Source: Mesorhizobium sp. B4-1-3
GTDB taxonomy: Bacteria > Pseudomonadota > Alphaproteobacteria > Rhizobiales > Rhizobiaceae
Direction: 5' to 3'
Assembly: GCF_006439355.1 (NCBI RefSeq)
Contig: NZ_VFTG01000033.1
Location: 1-43,687, forward strand
Length of the DNA stretch: 43,687 nt
Under the pieces are notes generated by a model. That model saw only the letters and a list, made by a program, of their open reading frames with translations. It made no database searches and was not told the DNA's origin. Each line of letters starts with the position of its first letter. Position 1 is the first letter of the stretch. This document shows positions 8,221-15,901 of this stretch, piece by piece. The position numbers and the translations under genes are program-made.

Positions 8221-8231
8221 TTGTCCGACAA
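8221..8231. promoter_or_regulatory. Candidate GntR operator TTGTCCGACAA (site 3 of 3)
   Basis: TTGT-CCG-ACAA is a second perfect copy, 19 bp before the ATG of the GntR gene at 8251. A -35-like TTGACC lies at 8206-8211. Its place suggests autoregulation. It also argues against the upstream TTG (8221) as the gene start, because that codon is part of the palindrome. Confidence 0.55.
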
Positions 8232-8250
8232 CAAGGGGAGAGTTGGCACA

Positions 8251-8997
8251 ATGGGGAAGAGGGACTTGGACGAGCCGCTTCGGGATGCGCGCACATTGGC
8301 AGTTCGGCTCCGCGACCGCTTGGCCGACCTCATCAGGACCGAAGGGTTCAAGCCCGGCGACCGGCTGCCAACGGAATCTCAGCTGACGCAGCGCTTCCGT
8401 ATCTCGCGCCCTGCCCTGCGCGAAGCGCTGAAGCTTCTCGAACAGGACGGCATCATCTCCGTCACCCATGGTCTCGGCCGCTTCGTGACCGCGAATTCCG
8501 CCGTCCAGGTCGACCGTCCCATCACGGTGTTCGAAAGCGTGACCGACATGTCGCGCCACTATGGCTACAACACCATCAACAAGGTTCTTTCCATCGCCGA
8601 GGAAACGCCCGATCCATTGATCCAGCAGCAATTACGCCTGGCGGATGGGGAGCGCGTCATTCGGCTTGAACGGTTGCGGCTGCACAACGATCTGCCCCTC
8701 ATCTACTCGCTGGACTACGTACCGCGCAGCCTTTTGCCGGGCCGCCTTTTCGACATCGAATGGAGCGGTTCGCTGCTCGCGCTGCTGGAAAAAAACCGCC
8801 GTCAACCGCGTATGTCGGCCGCCTCTGTTGCAGCCGTGATGCTGCCGGACGAAATCGTGGAGCGCAACGACCTGCGCGACTTCGGGCCGGCCCTGCTCAT
8901 TACGGAAACCTGTTTCGACGGAACCGGCACCCCGGTCGTCTATGCCGCCGTCTATCATCGCGGCAGCCATTTCGCCTTCAGCTTCGCACGAAAGTGA
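8251..8997 (+). CDS. GntR-family regulator with UTRA domain (HutC/FrlR type)
   Basis: This 248-aa protein has an N-terminal GntR winged helix (GDRLPTESQLTQRFRISRPA, then EALKLLEQDGII and the wing GLGRFVT) and a C-terminal UTRA ligand-binding domain that includes RVIRLERLRLHNDLPLIYS. UTRA regulators such as FrlR, FraR and NagR sense phosphosugars or glycated metabolites. The ATG at 8251 follows AAGGGGAGAG. The gene is divergent from the deglycase/kinase unit and is the natural regulator of the whole 3-8 kb locus, consistent with the shared palindrome at three promoters. The effector is probably the 6-phospho-Amadori compound, by analogy only. Confidence 0.88.
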   Translation: MGKRDLDEPLRDARTLAVRLRDRLADLIRTEGFKPGDRLPTESQLTQRFRISRPALREALKLLEQDGIISVTHGLGRFVTANSAVQVDRPITVFESVTDMSRHYGYNTINKVLSIAEETPDPLIQQQLRLADGERVIRLERLRLHNDLPLIYSLDYVPRSLLPGRLFDIEWSGSLLALLEKNRRQPRMSAASVAAVMLPDEIVERNDLRDFGPALLITETCFDGTGTPVVYAAVYHRGSHFAFSFARK

Positions 8998-9141
8998 ACG
9001 CTTGACCGATGGCGTTGACGCTATCAGGGGCGATGCGGATATCGAGGAGCTCGTAGTTAGCGCGGGAGCAGCCGCGAGACTTCGGTCCTTGTGGACGGCG
9101 AGGGTGAGGCCGGATCCCAGCCAGAGTCCAACCCTGCCCGC

Positions 9142-9873
9142 TCACACCAGCCGCTGCCCACCGTCGATATGGACGGTCTCGCCGGTCATGAACTCGTTCT
9201 GCATGAGATAGAGATAGGCCGGCGCGATGTCGGCGGGCCTGGCGATCCTGCCGGCCGGGACGCGCTCGCCCATCTCATTGAAATAGCCTGTCTTTGCCTC
9301 GCCGACGATCTCGTCCCACATCTCGGTGTCGACCCAGCCGGGGGAGACGATGTTGACGCGGGTCGGCGCGAGCTCCAGCGCGAGCGCGCGGGCGAAATAG
9401 GTGAAGGAACCGGCGACCGCCGAAACCACCGAGCCGCCAGGCACCGGCGGGCGGTCCTTGTTGATGCCGGAGGTGAAGATCATCGAGCCGCCCTTGTTCA
9501 GCGTGCGCACGGCGTGCTTGGCCAGCATCACCGCGCCGATAAGCTTGCCGTCGACGAAGCCGCGCACGAAATCCATGTCGGTTTCGCCGATCGGATAATT
9601 GGGCGGCGGCGTGCCGGCCGTCGCCACCAGATGATCGAAGGAGCCGGCTTGCTCGAATAGGCGGGAGACATCGGCCTCGTTCGCCATATCGGCGGCGATG
9701 GCCGTCACGCGCCCTGCCCCGCCGAGCCTCTTCGCTGCGACCCTCAGCTTGTCCGCCGACCGGCCGGCGATCACCAGCTCCGCGCCGCTTTCGAGCGCGG
9801 CGGCCGCGATGCCGTAGCCGATGCCGGAGCTGCCGCCGACGACAACGATCTTCTTTCCTGCGAGAGTAGTCAT
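9142..9873 (-). CDS. Short-chain dehydrogenase/reductase with atypical active site
   Basis: This 243-aa SDR has the cofactor motif GGSSGIG (residues 13-19) and the C-terminal MTGETVHIDGGQ. The active-site Ser is present in FTSG (S135). Where the YxxxK pair should be, around residues 149-153, the sequence reads VVSAV, so neither the Tyr nor the Lys is found. It may be a divergent SDR subgroup with a different chemistry, or a non-catalytic member. It is followed on its 5' side by the VOC gene (36 bp away, same strand), and both are divergent from a LysR gene. The start is the ATG preceded by AACGGAGAAG. Confidence 0.85.
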   Translation of the reverse strand: MTTLAGKKIVVVGGSSGIGYGIAAAALESGAELVIAGRSADKLRVAAKRLGGAGRVTAIAADMANEADVSRLFEQAGSFDHLVATAGTPPPNYPIGETDMDFVRGFVDGKLIGAVMLAKHAVRTLNKGGSMIFTSGINKDRPPVPGGSVVSAVAGSFTYFARALALELAPTRVNIVSPGWVDTEMWDEIVGEAKTGYFNEMGERVPAGRIARPADIAPAYLYLMQNEFMTGETVHIDGGQRLV

Positions 9874-9909
9874 GGGTCTTCTCCGTTCTTCAATCGGGGG
9901 ATGTTGTGC

Positions 9910-10371
9910 TCAGGCGCGGCCGGCGTGGGCGGCTTCGATGTCCGCAAGGGCGATCTTCTTCATCGAGTACATGGCCTGGCGTGCCCGGTGGGCTCTTTCG
10001 CGGTCCGGGTCGTTCATCAGGCGCAAGGCCTCGCTCGGGATGACCTGCCAGTAGACGCCGAACTTGTCCTTCAGCCAGCCGCAGGGCTGTTCCGAGCCGC
10101 CGCCCGCGGTGAGCGCATTCCAGAAATAGTCGGTCTCTGCTTGGTCCTTCGTCTCGATGTAAAGCGAGATGCGCTCGTTGAAGGGCGGCACACCGCCGGC
10201 GTTGAGTGCCGTGAAACGCTGGCCTTCGAGCTCGAAGTCGAAGATCGCGTGCGGCTTGTCGGTGAACTCGATGGTCTGCAGTGCGCGGCTATTCCTGAAG
10301 ACGGAGAGATAGAAGTCGCGCGCAGCTTCTGCGTCCAAGTTGAACCAGAGGAAGGGATGAACGGTGGCCAT
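9910..10371 (-). CDS. VOC-family protein, PhnB/3-demethylubiquinone-methyltransferase-like
   Basis: This 153-aa protein matches the PhnB-like branch of the vicinal-oxygen-chelate (glyoxalase) fold: FLWFNLDAEAARDFYLSVF at the start, then FELEGQRFTALNAG and SLYIETKDQAETDYFWNAL, and DKFGVYWQVIP. Most members of this branch have no known reaction. The ATG at 10369-10371 follows GCGAGGAC and gives the normal family start. It is the first gene of a unit with the SDR. Expression is probably controlled by the divergent GcvA-type LysR, whose gene starts 127 bp away. Confidence 0.85.
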   Translation of the reverse strand: MATVHPFLWFNLDAEAARDFYLSVFRNSRALQTIEFTDKPHAIFDFELEGQRFTALNAGGVPPFNERISLYIETKDQAETDYFWNALTAGGGSEQPCGWLKDKFGVYWQVIPSEALRLMNDPDRERAHRARQAMYSMKKIALADIEAAHAGRA

Positions 10372-10466
10372 GATGTCCTCGCAGTTTTGAAGTGAGTGTT
10401 GATCACAAATTCTGTGAGGATTTTTGGCTGGAAAAAGCTCGACGGACAAACCAAACTTTGGCAAGT

Positions 10467-10489
10467 ATTTGTTACCATAACTCACAAAT
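10467..10489. promoter_or_regulatory. T-N11-A inverted repeat, candidate LysR box
   Basis: ATTTGT and ACAAAT are perfect inverted arms separated by exactly 11 bp, the canonical LysR form. The box ends 9 bp before the LysR start at 10499 and lies in the intergenic region shared with the VOC/SDR unit, so it could serve autoregulation and control of that unit. Confidence 0.55.
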
Positions 10490-10498
10490 GGCTTCGCC

Positions 10499-11386
10499 AT
10501 GACCCGCAGACTGCCGCCGCTCAACGCCCTGCCGGCCTTCGAGGCGGCCGCACGGCATTTGAATTTTTCCAGGGCCGCCGACGAGCTCAACCTCACACAT
10601 GGCGCGATCAGCCGGGCGATAAAACATCTGGAGGATCAGCTCGGCGTGCAGCTCTTCGAGCGAGCGACGCGTTCGGTGCGACTCACCCCGGTCGGCGAGC
10701 CTTATGCGGTTGCCGTGCGCGAGGCGCTCGACCAGCTCGCACTGGCGACGCAAACCGCGACCTCGCGCCACTCGGGCTCGACGCTCAACGTCAGCACGTC
10801 GGACGGCTTCGCCGGAAAATGGCTGGTGCCAAGGCTCTATCGCTTCCATCGCGCGCACGGCGACATCGACGTGCGCGTCTCGACCACCGGCAGGTTGACC
10901 AATTTCCGCGGCGACGGCATCGATGTCGCCATCCGCTACGGCGCCGGCCACTATCACGGGCTGACCTCGGAGTTCCTCACCGGCGAGGAGGTGTTTCCGG
11001 TCTGCAGCCCGAAGCTGTTGGAAGGGCCGCATCCGCTCAAGCACCCGCAGGATCTGAAGCACCACACGCTGATCCGCGACGGCTACCGCATCGATTGGGC
11101 GGCGTGGCTCGCCAGCGCCGGCGTCGAAGGCGTCGATCCCAACAGCGGGCTGACCTTCGATTCCGCCACTTTCGCGGTGGAATCGGCGGTGCAGGGCGAA
11201 GGCGTGGTGCTCGGCCGCACCATGCTGGTTTCAGCCGACCTCGCCACCGGCAGGCTGGTGCGACCGTTCGACCACGCTCTGAAGGCGGTCTCCAGCTTCT
11301 ATCTTGTCCATCCGCCGGAGGCGATCCGCCAGCGCAAGGTGAAGGTCTTTCGCGACTGGCTGTTTTCGGAGATCCAGCCGGGCTGA
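10499..11386 (+). CDS. LysR family regulator, GcvA type
   Basis: This 295-aa protein begins with RRLPPLNALPAFEAAARHLN and SRAADELNLTHGAISRAI, the hallmark of the GcvA/AmpR branch of LysR. A full effector-binding domain follows. The ATG at 10499 was chosen; an earlier ATG at 10488 is out of frame. The divergent VOC-SDR unit is the likely target, and the T-N11-A box at 10467-10489 the likely site. The inducer is unknown. Confidence 0.9.
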   Translation: MTRRLPPLNALPAFEAAARHLNFSRAADELNLTHGAISRAIKHLEDQLGVQLFERATRSVRLTPVGEPYAVAVREALDQLALATQTATSRHSGSTLNVSTSDGFAGKWLVPRLYRFHRAHGDIDVRVSTTGRLTNFRGDGIDVAIRYGAGHYHGLTSEFLTGEEVFPVCSPKLLEGPHPLKHPQDLKHHTLIRDGYRIDWAAWLASAGVEGVDPNSGLTFDSATFAVESAVQGEGVVLGRTMLVSADLATGRLVRPFDHALKAVSSFYLVHPPEAIRQRKVKVFRDWLFSEIQPG

Positions 11387-11448
11387 CGAGCGGTTCAGGA
11401 AACCTTCCTTCGGCTCGGCGGTTGATACCGATCCGAGCGAGGTCATTC

Positions 11449-11649
11449 ATGGCGAGACGAGATGCGGCGACAGCCAAACAATCCAGGCGCCCGCGCTCGC
11501 GTCCGCTGAAGGGCGAAGAGACGGAAGTGAAGCATATCGTCGAGACGCAGAATCTATCGCCCGCGCAGGCACGAGAGCTAGTGCGGCGCTATGGCAACGA
11601 TTGGCGCAAGATCGAGGAAGCCGCCAAAACCTACAAAAGCGACGACTAA
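11449..11649 (+). CDS. Small basic protein with DUF3606-like helix
   Basis: This 66-aa protein has a basic N-terminus (ARRDAATAKQSRRPRSRP) and a helical C-terminal half containing SPAQARELVRRYGNDW. This half matches the pattern SxxQAxxLxxxxGxD that recurs in the small proteins at 14372 and 20765. ATG 11449 follows GAGCGAGG. The function of the family is unknown. Such proteins are common among rhizobial stress genes. No operon partner is seen. Confidence 0.6.
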   Translation: MARRDAATAKQSRRPRSRPLKGEETEVKHIVETQNLSPAQARELVRRYGNDWRKIEEAAKTYKSDD

Positions 11650-11769
11650 GCCCGCACGGGGGCTGAAGCAAATCGCATGGCCCGGACATCGATACGAGCC
11701 TCTCGTCGGCGCTGCATCAGATCTCAACCTCATTACGCAAGGCTCGCCGGCCTCGTCCGCTTGACCGAG

Positions 11770-12004
11770 ATGCTGTTGGCCGGACGCCGGATTCTGCAAC
11801 TCGATGGTCGCCACCAGCTAGCCGGCCTCGTCATATATCTTGGTCGTCCAGGAGGTCGGGCCCGAGCCTCCGGCAATGCTGTCGAGCATGGGTTCCTTGG
11901 CAACCCGTTTGGCCTCGGCTTTCGCGGTTTCGAGGTTTTCCATTTCCGAGGTAGATCGGTGGCAGCGCCGTGGATTCGAGGAACTCAATGCGGAATTCCG
12001 GCAT
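11770..12004 (-). pseudogene. Broken small rhizobial protein
   Basis: A minus-strand gene starts at the ATG at 12002-12004 with MPEFRIEFLES after GGGGAGCCGA. The sequence then needs a frame change to continue as ENLETAKAEAKRVAKEP, SIAGGSGPTSW and KIYDEAG. A TAG at 11818-11820 follows, after which LVATIELQNPASGQ continues in the same frame, so the stop is probably a mutated CAG. I recognise this only as a typical small rhizobial protein, without a named domain. It overlaps the 3' end of the DUF768 gene by about 20 bp. Confidence 0.45.
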
Positions 12005-12347
12005 TCGGCTCCCCGTTTCCAGCAGCAGATGGCGCAGGTGAGATCGATCCATGAACATCGCCGCCATCATCGCTTTGCTTCTCCAACACGGTCTCGGCGA
12101 TATATTCCTTGAGGTCGCCAACTTCTTCGCTGATCTCGTCAGGCCCTATGCCCTCGTTTTCAGCGTCAGCGATACATTGATCCGCCAATTCCGCGGCGAC
12201 GATTTCTGCTGGGAGCGCTGCCGGAGCGTCAGCCTTGTGTTCATCGATCCATTCGCCCACGAAATGGGCCGTTTTGTTCACGAGGATATCGGCCTCCTGA
12301 GAGGCTTCGGCTACCGGCACTTTCATCTTTGCATCCATGCAAACCAT
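11985..12347 (-). CDS. DUF768-family protein
   Basis: This 120-aa protein has the DUF768 pattern: VGEWIDEHKAD, then a long acidic helix ELADQCIADAENEGIGPDEI and EEVGDLKEYIAETV. DUF768 is a small family found mostly in Mesorhizobium and has no known function. The chosen ATG (12345-12347) follows TTCAGG; in-frame ATGs 3 and 7 codons later are possible. The C-terminal 30 residues extend past the domain into the start of the decayed gene and may be neutral sequence. Confidence 0.65.
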   Translation of the reverse strand: MVCMDAKMKVPVAEASQEADILVNKTAHFVGEWIDEHKADAPAALPAEIVAAELADQCIADAENEGIGPDEISEEVGDLKEYIAETVLEKQSDDGGDVHGSISPAPSAAGNGEPNAGIPH

Positions 12348-12469
12348 CCTGAACGATCCTCTTCAACGCCGGTTGCTCGCAAAGGATGCAGCGTTCTGTG
12401 GATAGTGCAGCCGATCCAGAGATCGACTGGACGAAGGCGCAGGTCCGGCGCTTGCTGCATGCCTGGCCG

Positions 12470-12494
12470 GGAACCTGAACCAGGGTCGAACATT
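12470..12494 (+). promoter_or_regulatory. RpoE2/EcfG-like promoter, GGAAC-N16-CATT
   Basis: GGAAC at 12470-12474 and CATT at 12491-12494 are separated by 16 bp, fitting GGAAC-N18/19-TT, the consensus of the rhizobial general-stress sigma factor. It lies about 45 bp before the phospholipase D gene. One mismatch to CGTT means chance cannot be excluded. Confidence 0.4.
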
Positions 12495-12537
12495 CTTGCA
12501 GCTGAAATTCACCAGAACTGACAGGGGGACGAATTAG

Positions 12538-13881
12538 GTGAGGTCTCTAGGCTTTAGAGCGTCACTGGCTCGCAAAAAGGCGATCGTGGCCGGACGCAAG
12601 CCCGGCTATTGGCTCGACGTCCTCAAATATGTCGCCGTTGCGATCGTGGCCGGCGTGTTCACTCTGGCCGCGGTAAACCTGACCCCGGAGCCTCATGTCA
12701 TCCGCACGATCGTTCCGCATCGTTTCGATGCGGAGGACCCGCAATTCGTGCGAAGCATGAGTAGCTATTCGCAAGGGCAGATGTTCGAACGGAATGCCGT
12801 GCAAACCCTGGTCAATGGCGATGAGATTTTTCCGGCGATGCTGCAAGCGATCGGCGCGGCCCAAGCCAGCGTGGACATGGAAACCTACATTTATTGGTCG
12901 GGCTCGGTCGGTTATCAGTTCGCCACGGCCCTGGCCGCGAAAGCCCGGCAAGGCGTCGAGGTTCGGGTGCTCGTCGACTGGCTCGGCAGCCTGCCTTTCG
13001 ACGAGAACCTGATCCACGTCATGACGGGCGCCGGGGTGCGCTTCCAGCGCTACCGGCCCATCCACTGGTACACGCTTGACCGCGTGAACAACCGGACACA
13101 TCGGAAGCTGCTCATTGTGGACGGGCGGATCGCCTTCACCGGCGGGGTCGGTATCGCGGACAACTGGCTGGGCGATGCACGCAATCCGAACGAGTGGCGT
13201 GACTCCCATTACCAAATTCAGGGACCTTCGGTCGCCGCTTTCCAGGCGGCCTTCGCCGAGAACTGGCTGGAGACCGTGGGCGAAACGTTGCAAGGAGAAA
13301 AGTTCTATCCGCCACCCGAACCCGCAGGTGCGCTAAGCGCCCAATTGATCCTTTCATCGCAACCGAACGGCTCCGAGGACATGGAGCTGATGATGCTGGC
13401 TGCCGTCGCCGCGGCCAAGGATCACCTGCGCATCGGCATGGCTTATTTTGTGCCGGACGAAATCGCGCTGCAGCAGATACTTGACGCCAGGAAGAGAGGC
13501 GTAGCCGTCGACGTCATCGTGCCCAATTCGCTGACCGATGTACCCATCGTCCGAAAAGGCTCGCGCCACTTCTGGGGCCAACTGCTCGAAGGGGGCGTGC
13601 GCATCTATGAGTTTCAGCCGACGATGTATCACCCCAAGCTCCTGATCGTCGACGACGTCTGGGCAAGCTTCGGTTCCACCAATCTGGACGAGCGCTCGTT
13701 GCGGCTGAATGACGAAGCCACCCTCAATGTCTACGGCAAGGGTTTTGCGCAGACGCAAATCGACTTGTTCAACGAGGACTTGAAGCGGTCGAGGCAGATC
13801 AGCCTGGCGGAGTGGCAGGCGCGCCCGATGAGCGAGAAGGTTACCGACTGGCTGGCCAGCAGGCTTCACATGCAGTTATAG
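12538..13881 (+). CDS. Phospholipase D-type cardiolipin synthase
   Basis: This 447-aa membrane protein carries two PLD HKD motifs. The first is HRKLLIVDGRIAFTGG starting at H188, and the second is HPKLLIVDDVWASFGSTN starting at H365. Each gives HxK(x)4D followed by a GG/GS turn. One membrane segment lies near residues 28-48 (LKYVAVAIVAGVFTLAAVNL). The family forms cardiolipin from phosphatidylglycerol or related lipids, or acts as a phosphatidyltransferase. The GTG at 12538-12540 follows GGGGGACGAATTAG. A stress-type promoter is suggested upstream. It stands alone, flanked by small hypothetical genes. Confidence 0.85.
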   Translation: MRSLGFRASLARKKAIVAGRKPGYWLDVLKYVAVAIVAGVFTLAAVNLTPEPHVIRTIVPHRFDAEDPQFVRSMSSYSQGQMFERNAVQTLVNGDEIFPAMLQAIGAAQASVDMETYIYWSGSVGYQFATALAAKARQGVEVRVLVDWLGSLPFDENLIHVMTGAGVRFQRYRPIHWYTLDRVNNRTHRKLLIVDGRIAFTGGVGIADNWLGDARNPNEWRDSHYQIQGPSVAAFQAAFAENWLETVGETLQGEKFYPPPEPAGALSAQLILSSQPNGSEDMELMMLAAVAAAKDHLRIGMAYFVPDEIALQQILDARKRGVAVDVIVPNSLTDVPIVRKGSRHFWGQLLEGGVRIYEFQPTMYHPKLLIVDDVWASFGSTNLDERSLRLNDEATLNVYGKGFAQTQIDLFNEDLKRSRQISLAEWQARPMSEKVTDWLASRLHMQL

Positions 13882-14082
13882 CGTATTGGTGCGAAAGGTG
13901 GGACGGCGAGCGTCTGGCAGCTATCTTCCGTCAGCTCGATTCACAAAGGTTAGTGCGGATCATCTACAAACATGCAGGATGGGCGCGCCAGAACATTGAG
14001 ATTGGCCAAGCCCGGCCTTCGGTCGCTGTGTCACGACCATGTCCGCCGGGTTTCTCTTGGGTTTAGGGCGACGGAGGCGGCA

Positions 14083-14286
14083 ATGCCAATCACAAGACTG
14101 GCGAAAGATGCGTTCACGCCCGATGAGGTGAGCTTTCTCGGCCGCGTCCTCGAGTTCAGCGCGGGCGCCAATGAAACCGAAGAGCAGCGCGAACGACGGG
14201 CCTCGCGCATCATCGCCAACTACATGGCGGGAATTGTCGACGAGCGGGAGCTGGCGGAGCTTTCGCGAAGACCGCTGGGCAGATAG
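14083..14286 (+). CDS. Small hypothetical protein (67 aa)
   Basis: ATG 14083 follows ACGGAGGCGGC. The product begins MPITRLAKDAFTPDEVSFLG and is a largely helical, charged soluble protein ending in ELAELSRRPLGR. I recognise no domain. It resembles small rhizobial proteins of unknown role and sits in a run of short genes between the phospholipase D gene and the L,D-transpeptidase. Confidence 0.5.
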   Translation: MPITRLAKDAFTPDEVSFLGRVLEFSAGANETEEQRERRASRIIANYMAGIVDERELAELSRRPLGR

Positions 14287-14371
14287 TGCCACCGCGGAGC
14301 GGCTAGCCAAGCAAAGCCGCATTGAAACTTTCGACGGTCTTCCCAGTTCGGTTGGAAGGAGGATCTTTGAT

Positions 14372-14572
14372 ATGACTGAACCCGGTGAAGGCAGTTCCCA
14401 CGGCCGAATTGACGACAAGCAGCTCGTCATTCTGCTGAAAGAGAAAACCGGCATCTCGGAGGCTCAAGCCAGGCGACTGATAAAGGCCGTCGGGCGCGAC
14501 CGACCGTCGCTTCTGCGAGAAGCACGGATCATCAGGGCGCGTGTCCAGACGTCCACTTCAAGCCGCGTGTGA
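14372..14572 (+). CDS. Small protein with DUF3606-like helix (66 aa)
   Basis: ATG 14372 is preceded by a near-ideal GGAAGGAGGATC. The product contains KEKTGISEAQARRLIKAVGR, matching the SxxQAxxLxxxxGxD pattern of the proteins at 11449 and 20765. The tail RARVQTSTSSRV is basic and probably disordered. The function is unknown. The strong ribosome site supports expression. Confidence 0.55.
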   Translation: MTEPGEGSSHGRIDDKQLVILLKEKTGISEAQARRLIKAVGRDRPSLLREARIIRARVQTSTSSRV

Positions 14573-14707
14573 CCGGCTGAATGCCGCGCATGCCCGCCGG
14601 ATGTGGCGGCGGCGTTTCGCGACCGGCTGCTTCCAAGCCGGCTGAAGCAAAGCTCGTCGGAAATTCCCTGCTTGCGAAGACGTGCTTGTTGCGCGATGCT
14701 CCCCAAA

Positions 14708-14935
14708 ATGGCTGGCGAGTATCTTGACCACAAACTGGAATGCCCTTTTTGCGGCACCATCCGTCTGCAGATCCCGGCCGATGCTCAACCCGCAACAGCG
14801 ATTCATTGCGCCGAGTGCGGTGCATATCTCGGCACGTGGGACGAGCTTCAAACCGACTTCGAGCAGCAAGGCGGTATGGACGGCGTGTTCCGGCTGGATA
14901 AGGGGCGTATCCAGAAGCTCAATTCCAGTCGCTGA
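14708..14935 (+). CDS. Small zinc-ribbon protein (75 aa)
   Basis: The product starts MAGEYLDHKLECPFCGTIRL and has a second CAEC pair near residue 38, so two CxxC knuckles form a likely zinc ribbon. The C-terminal half is acidic, then ends in RIQKLNSSR. The start is uncertain: ATG 14708 gives the compact domain, ATG 14696 adds four residues, and neither has a clear ribosome site. The role is unknown; zinc ribbons of this type bind nucleic acid or serve as structural adaptors. Confidence 0.5.
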   Translation: MAGEYLDHKLECPFCGTIRLQIPADAQPATAIHCAECGAYLGTWDELQTDFEQQGGMDGVFRLDKGRIQKLNSSR

Positions 14936-15133
14936 CAAGGCCGCTGCCGGCGGCTTGGGTGCCAGCTGATCGACCGAACAGCGCGCGACACATCGCCCCT
15001 GCGAAATAGGACATGACGGCATGCGCCAAGTCCTTGACGGCTCAAACCCGTAAACCCATATCGCATCCCAGGCGCGGACCGCTGATCCCCGCCCGTCCCA
15101 AATTCACATTGTTCGTTCGATTTGGAGGATCTT

Positions 15134-15436
15134 ATGAACGATCGGATGTTCGACAGCCCTGTTTTCGTCAAGAGCGGAAACAGTTTCATCCAGGAAATCG
15201 CCTGCCTCGAAGACGCCTTGGAATTTCTCTATGAATGGCCCAAGAACCGGCGTGGGCCGATCTATGAAACGGCGCTGCGCGCGTGCCAGCGGGCATTCGA
15301 CAGCGGCTTTCCGCTGACGGCCGCCAGAGAGGCGTTTTGCGGTTTCGCGAAGTCCGCCAGAATCCAGGAAGACGTGAGCACCACCTTGCCCTGGATGGTG
15401 GGCAAGGGCGGCAAAGGCGGCGGGCTGACCGTCTAA
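15134..15436 (+). CDS. DUF982 protein, copy 1
   Basis: This 100-aa protein has the DUF982 layout: VFVKSGNSFIQEIACLEDAL, then FLYEWPKNRRGPIYETALRA and a helix before the C-terminal tail. The tail is glycine-rich (GKGGKGGG). ATG 15134 follows TTTGGAGGATC. A TTGACG/CATATC pair at 15034-15062 with 17-bp spacing is a weak promoter candidate. DUF982 is a rhizobial family of unknown function. A second copy follows 24 bp downstream, probably in the same transcript. Confidence 0.75.
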   Translation: MNDRMFDSPVFVKSGNSFIQEIACLEDALEFLYEWPKNRRGPIYETALRACQRAFDSGFPLTAAREAFCGFAKSARIQEDVSTTLPWMVGKGGKGGGLTV

Positions 15437-15460
15437 TTGCGGATCGAGGAGGAATTCGCG

Positions 15461-15745
15461 ATGCTCGCCAAACCGTTCGAAAAGCCAATCCATGTCTGGG
15501 TAGGACTGGGATTTCCGCGTCAGCTGAATACCGTCGCGGACGCCTACCAATTTGTCATCGACTGGTGTGGCAACAGCCCCGAGCAGAAGGCCGCGATCCG
15601 CGCCTTGAGGGCCGCCCTGGCTGGGGATGTGGATGCGGAAACAGCGAGGGGTGTTTTCGTCGCCTTTGCTCGCAAGAAGGATATCCTCATCGAGGATGCC
15701 GCCATTCCGCCAATCCCGGGAATTGCTCAACCGAAACATGTCTGA
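15461..15745 (+). CDS. DUF982 protein, copy 2
   Basis: This 94-aa paralogue has VWVGLGFPRQLNTVADAYQF at the start, then WCGNSPEQKAAIRALRAALA and FVAFARKKDIL. It follows copy 1 by 24 bp and has its own GGATCGAGGAGG ribosome site. Sequence similarity between the two copies is limited to the domain pattern, so the duplication is old. Function is unknown. Confidence 0.75.
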   Translation: MLAKPFEKPIHVWVGLGFPRQLNTVADAYQFVIDWCGNSPEQKAAIRALRAALAGDVDAETARGVFVAFARKKDILIEDAAIPPIPGIAQPKHV

Positions 15746-15901
15746 TGTGAATGAGGCGGCGGCCAGCGCCGCCTCATCAGCTGCGATCGCTGTTAGCGAA
15801 GCACTTGCGACGGTCTTCACTTCGACCACCCCCGACAGGAACCAGATCGGGACTGCCGCGTCATAGAGACAGGTCCTTGTCGCGGTCGCGGAGTGACGTC
15901 G

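Noticed and set aside
15838..15862. General-stress promoter before the transpeptidase
   Set aside because: GGAAC-N16-CGTC lacks the second T of the conserved TT, so I did not count it with the others.
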